From the NCBI GenBank assembly GCA_947311815.1, contig CAMZMA010000240.1, forward strand, positions 1-15,767: a stretch of DNA of 15,767 nucleotides, in the 5' to 3' direction. Source of the stretch: an uncultured Flavobacteriaceae bacterium (GTDB taxonomy: Bacteria; Bacteroidota; Bacteroidia; Flavobacteriales; Flavobacteriaceae). Within the stretch, counting starts at the first letter, position 1. Every line of letters begins with the position of its first letter. A model generated the notes under the pieces. That model saw only the letters and a program-made list of their open reading frames with translations, was not told where the DNA came from and did no database searches. A program made the position numbers and the translations under genes. This document shows, piece by piece, positions 7,174 through 13,461 of this stretch.

Positions 7174-8220
7174 ATGTTAGAAAATAAGAATACACAAAGA
7201 ACAACATTAGCAGAATTAGGTGAATTTGGGCTAATCAATCATTTAACCAAGCATTTTACGATACAAAATTCATCAACTTTTAAAGGAGTTGGAGATGATG
7301 CGGCGGTATTAAAATCAACCAAAAAACAAACCTTAATTACCACCGATTTATTGATTGAAGGAGTGCATTTCGATTTGAGTTATATGCCGCTTAAACACTT
7401 AGGTTATAAGGCGGTTATGGTTAATTTATCGGATGTGTATGCTATGAACGGAAAAGCAGAACAAATTACGGTTTCTGTGGCTGTTTCTAACCGATTTTCG
7501 TTAGAGGCTTTAGAAGAATTGTATGCAGGAATTCAATTAGCATGCAACACCTATAAAATTGATTTAATTGGTGGTGATACCACATCATCTACCAAAGGAA
7601 TGCTACTTTCAATCACTGCAATTGGTACTGCAAAAAAGAGCGATGTTGTGTATAGAAATACCGCTAAACCAACCGATTTAATTGTGGTTTCTGGCGATTT
7701 GGGTGCGGCATATTTAGGGCTGCAAGTCTTAGAACGAGAAAAACAAGTGTTTCAAGTAAATCCTAAAAACCAACCTGATTTAGATAATTATACCTATTTA
7801 ATTGAACGTCAGTTAAAACCAGAAGCAAGAAAAGATGTGGTAGAAATTTTAGCAGAACTAGACGTAAAACCAACGGCTATGATTGATGTTTCTGACGGAT
7901 TATCTTCAGAAATCATGCATATTTGTTCGCAAAGTAACGTTGGATGTAAAATTTATGAAGATAAAATTCCATTAGACCCTCAAGTAATTTCAACCTGCGA
8001 AGAATTTAATATGGATAGCACTATGGTAGCTTTAAGCGGTGGTGAAGATTACGAACTTCTTTTTACCGTTGCAATTTCTGATTTTGATAAGATAAAAGCC
8101 AATCCTAATTTTACGATTATCGGGCATATTACCGAAAAAAATCAAGGAATAAATTTAGTAACCAGAGCCGACCAAGAAATTGAATTGAAGGCACAAGGGT
8201 GGAATGCTTTGAAAGAGTAG
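7174..8220 (+). CDS. thiL: Thiamine-monophosphate kinase
   Basis: 348 residues. ThiL phosphorylates thiamine monophosphate with ATP to make thiamine pyrophosphate, the last step of cofactor synthesis, in the cytoplasm. The expected order of ThiL motifs is present: GDDAAV (40-45), a metal/ATP site; NLSDVYAM (84-91); GGDTT (133-137); IDVSDGLSSE (237-246); and SGGEDYELLF (288-297). The N-terminal LAELGEFGLI block is usual in flavobacterial ThiL and supports the ATG at 7174 although it almost touches the predicted -7 box. The gene stands alone, divergent from the suf operon with 128 bases between the start codons and convergent with the alpha/beta hydrolase gene. No TPP riboswitch is visible upstream. 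Confidence 0.96.
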   Translation: MLENKNTQRTTLAELGEFGLINHLTKHFTIQNSSTFKGVGDDAAVLKSTKKQTLITTDLLIEGVHFDLSYMPLKHLGYKAVMVNLSDVYAMNGKAEQITVSVAVSNRFSLEALEELYAGIQLACNTYKIDLIGGDTTSSTKGMLLSITAIGTAKKSDVVYRNTAKPTDLIVVSGDLGAAYLGLQVLEREKQVFQVNPKNQPDLDNYTYLIERQLKPEARKDVVEILAELDVKPTAMIDVSDGLSSEIMHICSQSNVGCKIYEDKIPLDPQVISTCEEFNMDSTMVALSGGEDYELLFTVAISDFDKIKANPNFTIIGHITEKNQGINLVTRADQEIELKAQGWNALKE

Positions 8221-8227
8221 AATTTGC

Positions 8228-8246
8228 AGTTAATTTAACATTAACT
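8228..8246. terminator. Short palindrome between the convergent ends of thiL and the hydrolase gene
   Basis: AGTTAAT (8228-8234) and ATTAACT (8240-8246) are perfect seven-base arms around TTAAC. The hairpin overlaps the hydrolase stop codon and could serve both convergent genes, but it is AT-rich and without a T-run. Confidence 0.3.
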
Positions 8247-9036
8247 AGAGCGTAGTCGAAGCCACAAACTCTTGTAATGCAATAATCAACTCGTTTTTAT
8301 TTTTGATATGACTCATGTGTCCGTTAGAAAATAAATAGGTTTTTATTTGATGTTTTTTACCGAATTCTACTAATTTATCAACCTTTACTACGCTATCTTT
8401 TTTACCAATAATGATTGTTTTTTTAAAGAGCGCATTTTTAAAAAATTGTTCAGAATCTTCTCTAATTCGCATGCCTTCTTGAGATGCAATATAAGCCTGT
8501 AAAGGAGTTTTTAGGGCAATTTGTAAGGCTTCTTTTAACTCTTTTTTAAAGAGGCTTCGACTTTTTTCGCTAAACAAATTTGTAAAAGACATTTGTACCA
8601 ATTGTTTAAAATTGGTTTGTGCCATTTTGTTTGCTCTTATTCTCAATTGTTTCAATTCATCATCATCTGCATGAAAAGTAGAATTATGTAAACATACTCC
8701 TTTTATTGTTTTAGGATACAGTTTTGCGTATGCCAATGCAATATATCCGCCCATAGAATGACCAATTAAAAAATACCTACGCAATTGTAAATGTTGTAAA
8801 ATTGCATGCACCATTTTAGCATGATCTTGCATAGTGTGTACATAACCAATGTTTTTGGTTTTACCATGACCAAGCAAATCAATAGTAATAACACGGTGTT
8901 TTTTAGAAAGTATTGGAACAATATTTTTCCACATCGAAATGTCTTCTAAAAATCCGTGTAAAAGTACAATTGCACTTCCTTTTCCTGTGGATGAAAAATG
9001 AATTTTTGCGTTTTTATAGGTGATGAATTTTTGCAT
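8245..9036 (-). CDS. Alpha/beta-fold hydrolase
   Basis: 263 residues, a typical small alpha/beta hydrolase. The nucleophile elbow GHSMGG is at 92-97 with Ser94; HGF at 27-29 is the oxyanion-hole turn after beta-strand 3; Asp214 (GKKDSVV) and His240 (SNGHMSH) fit the remaining triad members. A Lys-rich helical cap lies at about 120-200. No signal peptide is present, so it is cytoplasmic. It follows the GMC oxidoreductase gene by 27 bases on the same strand and is probably co-transcribed; an extra -7-like box TATTTTTG (minus, 9048-9041) lies just before the ATG. Substrate cannot be assigned; esterase or C-C hydrolase activity are both possible. Confidence 0.9.
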   Translation of the reverse strand: MQKFITYKNAKIHFSSTGKGSAIVLLHGFLEDISMWKNIVPILSKKHRVITIDLLGHGKTKNIGYVHTMQDHAKMVHAILQHLQLRRYFLIGHSMGGYIALAYAKLYPKTIKGVCLHNSTFHADDDELKQLRIRANKMAQTNFKQLVQMSFTNLFSEKSRSLFKKELKEALQIALKTPLQAYIASQEGMRIREDSEQFFKNALFKKTIIIGKKDSVVKVDKLVEFGKKHQIKTYLFSNGHMSHIKNKNELIIALQEFVASTTL

Positions 9037-9040
9037 AAGA

Positions 9041-9048
9041 CAAAAATA
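9041..9048 (-). promoter_or_regulatory. Possible internal -7 box before the hydrolase gene
   Basis: TATTTTTG on the minus strand matches TAnnTTTG and ends five bases before the ATG at 9036. No convincing -33 element is seen. In such AT-rich DNA this box occurs often by chance. Confidence 0.25.
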
Positions 9049-9063
9049 GATATCTTTAGGGAG

Positions 9064-10632
9064 CTAAAAAATATTTTCATCTATTTTACTCATTGCTCTT
9101 TCGGCAATTGCAGTAATGGTAAGAGACGGGTTTACACCAATATTTGCCGATATCATAGATCCATCAATAATATACATGTTTTTGTACCCAAAAATTTCAT
9201 TATTTTTATTGATAACCCCTTTTGAGGCATCTTCTGCCATAACCGCTCCTCCTAAAATATGTGCAGTAGAAGGAATACCTAATAAGGTTTCTAGCATAAA
9301 AGACATTTCTTTGCCCTCTGTTATTTGTGCGTATTTTTTTGCTAAAGAAATGGATGCTGGTATAAACGGACTCGGTTTTTTACCCGATGAAACAGTAGAT
9401 TTCATAATGCCAAAAAGACCTCGTTTTAAAGACAATGTTGAGTCTACCGTTTGCATAAACAATAAGACAATATTACTTTTAGACCAACTATTTATAAAGT
9501 AAATTTTCACATATGAAAAGGGTGATTTTACAAAATTCACCAACATTTTAAACAATCTAATAAATACATTAGAACCTGTTGTAAATGGTAAATGACCTAT
9601 TTTCCAAAAACCTGATCCTTCACCATAGCGTACGGTTTCTACATGTGTGTTTTCATCGGTGTGTAATACACAACCAATAGCAACTCCTTTAGAAACATTA
9701 CTGTTTTTATCTAACTTAGATACACTAATTAAGGTTTCGTTATTAGAACGTATATTTTCTCCTAAGGTTGATGAAATATTAGGTAATGATTTCTTTTTTA
9801 TTTTTAACAAAAGCTTTATCGTTCCTAAAACTCCTCCAGAAAAAACAACTCCTTTTGTTGTAAAAACATGTTTCTTTTTAAAAATACGGGTACTTGATTT
9901 ACTAAAAACCTGATATCCTGTTTCTCCATTTTTTTTATCTAACGGAAGCACATCATATACTTCTTGTTCGGCAAGAATGGTTGCTCCTTTTTTTTGTGCC
10001 AAATACAAATAATTTTTATCTAAACTATTTTTTGCATTTTCTTTACACCCTGTCATACAAGCACCACAAAAAGTACATCCTGAACGATCTGGCCCTTCGC
10101 CCTTAAAATAAGGGTCTTTGGCGGTAACACCTTTTTCTCCAAAATAAACAGCTACGTTGGTGTGTTCAAATTTTTCTTCAATTCCCATTTTTTTAGCAAG
10201 TTGTTGTAGCTGAAAATCGCCGTCAAATAATTGAGGATTTTTAGCAGCTCCTAACATTTTTAAAGCCGTTTTATAAAAGGGTTTTAATTCGTTTTCCCAA
10301 TCTGCTAAATGTTGCCAGTTTCCTGAATTAAAAAAAGGAGTTTTAGGAACGGGTAGTGTATTTGCATACACTAAAGAACCTCCGCCAACACCTGTGCCTG
10401 ACAAAACAAGTAAGTGCCTAAAGACACTAACTTTCATGATTCCGAAGAAACGTAAAAACGGAATCCAAAGCCATTTTTTTAAGTTCCAATTGGTTTTTGC
10501 AAAATCTTTTGCTTGGTACCATTTTCCTTTTTCTATGACGAGTACTTTATATCCTTTTTGCGATAATCGATAAGCACTTACAGCGCCTCCAAAACCACTT
10601 CCTATAATGATGTAATCGTAATTTTTAGTCAT
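9064..10632 (-). CDS. GMC-family FAD-dependent oxidoreductase with a four-cysteine motif
   Basis: 522 residues from the ATG at 10632 (MTKNYDYIIIGSGFGG). The open frame extends to 10698, but that extension overlaps a predicted promoter and hairpin, and a Rossmann-fold FAD domain should start near the N-terminus. FAD motifs: IIIGSGFGG (8-16), GTGVGGGSLVYAN (79-91, the GMC flavin site) and the C-terminal DGSMISANIGVNPSLTITAIAERA block (490-513); STAHILGG with His458 fits the GMC active-site region. Cys186, Cys189, Cys192 and Cys196 form CxxCxxCxxxC, the ferredoxin-like spacing, within the substrate domain. The relatives are the cholesterol-oxidase-like GMC proteins; the substrate is unknown, probably a hydrophobic alcohol or sterol-like compound. 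It precedes the alpha/beta hydrolase gene. Confidence 0.88.
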   Translation of the reverse strand: MTKNYDYIIIGSGFGGAVSAYRLSQKGYKVLVIEKGKWYQAKDFAKTNWNLKKWLWIPFLRFFGIMKVSVFRHLLVLSGTGVGGGSLVYANTLPVPKTPFFNSGNWQHLADWENELKPFYKTALKMLGAAKNPQLFDGDFQLQQLAKKMGIEEKFEHTNVAVYFGEKGVTAKDPYFKGEGPDRSGCTFCGACMTGCKENAKNSLDKNYLYLAQKKGATILAEQEVYDVLPLDKKNGETGYQVFSKSSTRIFKKKHVFTTKGVVFSGGVLGTIKLLLKIKKKSLPNISSTLGENIRSNNETLISVSKLDKNSNVSKGVAIGCVLHTDENTHVETVRYGEGSGFWKIGHLPFTTGSNVFIRLFKMLVNFVKSPFSYVKIYFINSWSKSNIVLLFMQTVDSTLSLKRGLFGIMKSTVSSGKKPSPFIPASISLAKKYAQITEGKEMSFMLETLLGIPSTAHILGGAVMAEDASKGVINKNNEIFGYKNMYIIDGSMISANIGVNPSLTITAIAERAMSKIDENIF

Positions 10633-10649
10633 AAAACATGATTGAATTT

Positions 10650-10657
10650 CAAAGGTA
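10650..10657 (-). promoter_or_regulatory. Predicted -7 box for the GMC oxidoreductase operon
   Basis: TACCTTTG on the minus strand matches TAnnTTTG. The predicted start near 10645 gives a leader of about 12 bases before the ATG at 10632. No clean -33 TTTG is present; the place is taken by the right part of the palindrome at 10671-10697. Confidence 0.5.
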
Positions 10658-10670
10658 CAAAAAAGAAGTA

Positions 10671-10697
10671 TGGTGTTAAAAAATATTTTTAACACCA
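10671..10697 (-). terminator. Perfect 12-bp inverted repeat between pepP and the GMC gene
   Basis: TGGTGTTAAAAA (10671-10682) and TTTTTAACACCA (10686-10697) pair perfectly around ATA. On the minus strand the hairpin lies 36 bases after the pepP stop and is followed by CTTTTTTG, so it reads as a terminator for pepP. Because it also sits just upstream of the GMC -7 box, an operator role is possible. Confidence 0.6.
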
Positions 10698-10733
10698 ATA
10701 TAATTAAGGTTTTAAACTTTTTTAGGATAAAAA

Positions 10734-12026
10734 TTAACGATTCATCAAATCTTCAATTTCATCAGCTTCAATAGGTATGTTACGCATTAAATTAAAGGGT
10801 TCTCCTGTTTTTTGAATCACTACATCATCTTCTAAACGAATACCAAAACCTTCTTCAGGAATATAAATACCTGGTTCTACAGTAAATACCATGTTGGCTT
10901 GCATTGGTTCGGTTAAAATACCGTAATCATGCGTATCTAAACCCATGTGATGCGAGGTTCCGTGCATAAAATACTTTTTATATGCGGGCCAATTTTTGTC
11001 TTCGTTTTGTACGTCAGCTTTGTCTAATAAACCTAAACCTAATAATTCTGACGTCATTAATTTACCTACTTCTTTATGATATGCTGCCCAATCTGTACCT
11101 GGAACTAGCATTTTTGTAGCTTCATTTTTTACCCGATTTACCGCATTATACACGGCTTTTTGTCTATCAGAAAAACGACCCGAAACAGGTATTGTACGTG
11201 TCATATCTGATGAGTAATTAGCATATTCTGCACCTACATCTAGCAAAATTAAATCGCCTGCTTTACATTGTTGATTGTTTTCAATATAATGCAACACATT
11301 GGCATTATTACCACTAGCAACAATAGGTGTGTAAGCAAATTTTTTAGAACGATTTCTTAAAAATTCGTGCATAAATTCGGCTTCTATTTCAAACTCCCAA
11401 ACATTGGGTTTTACAAAATTTAAAATTCTACGGAAACCTTTTTCGGTAATATCACAAGCTTGTTGAATTAAATCTAATTCAATCGGATCTTTTACAGAGC
11501 GTAAACGTTGTAAAATAGGATTGCTTTTTGCAACAGAATGCGCAGGATATTTTGCTAACAGCCATTTGGTAAAACGATCTTCGCGTGTTTCGGTTTCTAC
11601 ATTAGCACGGTAATGTTCGTTGGTGTTTATATAAACAGTATCGCATTGTGTCATCAGCTCGAACATAATTTTTTCTAAATCTTGCAACCAATACACGGTT
11701 TTAATTCCTGATGTTTTTAATGCGGCTTCTTTGGTAAGTTTTTCGCCTTCCCAAATGGCAATTTTTTCGTTCGTTTCTTTTAAAAATAAGATTTCTCTGT
11801 GATCAGGTTTCGGACAATCAGGAAACAACACCAACACGCTTTCTTCTTGATCTACACCGCTTAAGTAAAAAATATCTCTATGCTGCTCAAACGGCATCGT
11901 GCTATCAGCACTTATCGGGTATATATCATTACTATTAAAAATCGCTAAACTATGCGATTTCATTTTTGCTGTAAAGTTTTTACGGTTTTTGATGAATAAA
12001 TTACGGTCTATTGCGTGGTATTTCAT
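10734..12026 (-). CDS. pepP: Xaa-Pro aminopeptidase (aminopeptidase P, M24B)
   Basis: 430 residues, close to the E. coli enzyme. It removes the N-terminal residue from peptides with proline in second place, using a dinuclear (usually manganese) site, in the cytoplasm. The N-terminal aminopeptidase P domain (about 1-170) contains FYLSGVDQEESVLVLFP. The C-terminal pita-bread domain has all five metal ligands: Asp263 (LLDVGAE), Asp274 (SSDMTRT), His359 (HGTSHHMG), Glu384 (TVEPGIY) and Glu399 (RLEDDV). Catalytic histidines fit His246, His355 and His366. The gene appears to stand alone, with its own -7 box upstream and a hairpin downstream. Confidence 0.96.
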   Translation of the reverse strand: MKYHAIDRNLFIKNRKNFTAKMKSHSLAIFNSNDIYPISADSTMPFEQHRDIFYLSGVDQEESVLVLFPDCPKPDHREILFLKETNEKIAIWEGEKLTKEAALKTSGIKTVYWLQDLEKIMFELMTQCDTVYINTNEHYRANVETETREDRFTKWLLAKYPAHSVAKSNPILQRLRSVKDPIELDLIQQACDITEKGFRRILNFVKPNVWEFEIEAEFMHEFLRNRSKKFAYTPIVASGNNANVLHYIENNQQCKAGDLILLDVGAEYANYSSDMTRTIPVSGRFSDRQKAVYNAVNRVKNEATKMLVPGTDWAAYHKEVGKLMTSELLGLGLLDKADVQNEDKNWPAYKKYFMHGTSHHMGLDTHDYGILTEPMQANMVFTVEPGIYIPEEGFGIRLEDDVVIQKTGEPFNLMRNIPIEADEIEDLMNR

Positions 12027-12047
12027 GATGTTATAATTTTATGCTTA

Positions 12048-12055
12048 CAAAGGTA
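12048..12055 (-). promoter_or_regulatory. Predicted pepP -7 box
   Basis: TACCTTTG on the minus strand matches TAnnTTTG and would give a leader of about 16 bases before the ATG at 12026. The -33 region is T-rich but lacks an exact TTTG and overlaps the hairpin at 12069-12089. Confidence 0.5.
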
Positions 12056-12068
12056 GTAATTCTTGCTA

Positions 12069-12089
12069 AAAAAGACCTTACAGGTTTTT
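12069..12089 (-). terminator. Hairpin with T-run after the CsoR-like gene
   Basis: On the minus strand AAAACCT-gta-AGGT followed by CTTTTTT forms a short hairpin with an A-tract and T-run just after the CsoR-like stop codon. It has only four G/C-containing core pairs, so it may be weak. Confidence 0.4.
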
Positions 12090-12094
12090 ATCAA

Positions 12095-12481
12095 CTATTT
12101 TGTTTTTTTTGAAAATTCTTTTAATCGGCTTTCAATAGCTTGAATTTCCTTTAGCTTTTCGGTTAAGTTGGCAAGAGGTAAATTAGGGAATTCGTTTTTT
12201 AAAAACGTGATTTTATCTTCGTTTCCGCAGTTACCAGGGCAAGCATCAACAGCATTTACAATACCAATTGCTAACGATTTTCGGTACACTTCGTCTAATA
12301 ATAAGTAATGTGCTTTTTGCACACCTTTATCAACAGACTTAAACTGAATGTTAATTTGCTCAGGGTCTTTACCATCTTCTAACATTTTAACAATGCCGTT
12401 TAGTTGACCACTCAAGGTTTTTAATCGAGTTTTGATATCTAAAACCAAATCGGAAGGTAATTTTGAAGATGATTTTTGCAT
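12095..12481 (-). CDS. CsoR/RcnR/FrmR-family (PF02583) regulator-like protein with atypical ligands
   Basis: 128 residues. The helical core LKTLSGQLNGIVKMLEDG (20-37) and the stretch through LLLDEVYRKSLAIGIV (60-75) match the DUF156/CsoR fold, a small all-helical repressor that senses copper, nickel or formaldehyde. The usual Cu(I) ligands of CsoR (Cys36, His61, Cys65) fall by alignment on Pro40, Val65 and Ser69, so the standard site is missing. Instead there is Cys81-Pro-Gly-Asn-Cys85 after the core and a charged C-terminal helix to 128, longer than usual. It follows the DMT transporter gene by 13 bases, so it is probably in one operon with it. It may sense a different ligand or no longer bind DNA; function is not established. 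Confidence 0.75.
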   Translation of the reverse strand: MQKSSSKLPSDLVLDIKTRLKTLSGQLNGIVKMLEDGKDPEQINIQFKSVDKGVQKAHYLLLDEVYRKSLAIGIVNAVDACPGNCGNEDKITFLKNEFPNLPLANLTEKLKEIQAIESRLKEFSKKTK

Positions 12482-12494
12482 TGTAACAAGGTAT

Positions 12495-13367
12495 TTATTT
12501 GGCTTTATTTACCAAATATACGCCAAACAAAATAATTCCGCCACCTAATAATTGAATCAAACTTAGTTTTTCTCCATCAATAATGCCCCACATGACTGCT
12601 ACAATAGGAATTAAATACGTTACCGAAGCAGAAAATACAGGCGAAGAAATATGTACTAAATCATTAAACATAATTTTGGCGATTCCTGTTCCGAAAACTG
12701 ACAAAACAACAATATAACCTAAAGCGGTAGTTGTTTGGTTGTTTATCTCGAAAGTAGAGAAAAATCCTGAAAACAGCAATACCAATAAAACAGGGATAAT
12801 TAAGAGTAAAAAATTGCCTGTTGTAATGGCTAATCCATCTAAATCATGCAAATGTTTTTTTACAATATTTACATTGATTGCGTATCCGATAGAAGAAATA
12901 ATGACCAAAATAGCGTACCAATAATTTTGATTCGGATTGAGTTCTGCGCCCTTTAAGATTAACACCAAAGTACCTATCAAACCAATAATAATACCGATAA
13001 ATTGTTTTTTCTTAAAGGTAAAACCAAATGCCATTGCGCCAATAATAAATGTGTTAAACGGCGTTAGCGAGTTTAAAATAGCTGCAATAGAACTATCAAT
13101 TCCTTTAATTGCATATGCAAACATAAAAGCAGGGAAAAATGTACCTAATGCAGCAGTGTATAAAATGTATTTCCAATGTTTTTGTTGAATTCTTTTTAGA
13201 CTTTTAAAACCGATAATTAATAAGAAAATAGCGGTAACTAACATCCGAAAAGCACCTAATTGAATAGGTGTAAGACCGATTAATGCTTTTTTTATCAGAA
13301 TAAAAGAACTTCCCCAAATAAGTGAAAGAATGATTAAATACGTCCATTTTTTTTGCTGTGTGCCCAT
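12495..13367 (-). CDS. DMT-superfamily (EamA) transporter
   Basis: 290 residues from the ATG at 13367; the frame can be read back to a TTG at 13379 but the ATG fits the family better. About ten hydrophobic segments form two EamA repeats. The first begins with SLIWGSSFILIKKAL (14-28) and the second with ISSIGYAINVNIVKK (about 158-172); this SxxWGxxF-type start is typical of the 10-TMS drug/metabolite exporters. An inner-membrane location is expected. Substrate is unknown and could be an amino acid, metabolite or drug. It is divergent from the HMA lipoprotein gene (94 bases between the start codons) and is followed closely by the CsoR-like gene. A weak -7-like box (GACATTTG, minus, 13384-13377) lies upstream. 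Confidence 0.9.
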   Translation of the reverse strand: MGTQQKKWTYLIILSLIWGSSFILIKKALIGLTPIQLGAFRMLVTAIFLLIIGFKSLKRIQQKHWKYILYTAALGTFFPAFMFAYAIKGIDSSIAAILNSLTPFNTFIIGAMAFGFTFKKKQFIGIIIGLIGTLVLILKGAELNPNQNYWYAILVIISSIGYAINVNIVKKHLHDLDGLAITTGNFLLLIIPVLLVLLFSGFFSTFEINNQTTTALGYIVVLSVFGTGIAKIMFNDLVHISSPVFSASVTYLIPIVAVMWGIIDGEKLSLIQLLGGGIILFGVYLVNKAK

Positions 13368-13404
13368 AATTTTTTGCAAATGTCTAACAAAAATCGCATA
13401 AAAG

Positions 13405-13436
13405 TATGAAACTCAATAAATTTATTGATAAGTTTG
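13405..13436 (+). promoter_or_regulatory. Predicted promoter of the HMA lipoprotein gene
   Basis: TAAGTTTG (13429-13436) matches TAnnTTTG, with TATG (13405-13408) 20 bases upstream as an imperfect -33 element. The expected start near 13441 gives a leader of about 20 bases. It lies in the short divergent region shared with the DMT transporter. Confidence 0.5.
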
Positions 13437-13461
13437 CATGATAAACCTATAATTTAAAACA

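Noticed and set aside
7046..7207. N-terminal extension of the SufA-like protein to 7207
   Set aside because: It would overlap the thiL start and the divergent promoters; the family start is at 7045.
10633..10698. Signal-peptide-like N-terminal extension of the GMC protein (ending IQSC, like a lipobox)
   Set aside because: It lies over the -7 box and palindrome and would place a lipobox before a Rossmann FAD fold; MTKNYDYIIIGSG is the normal start.
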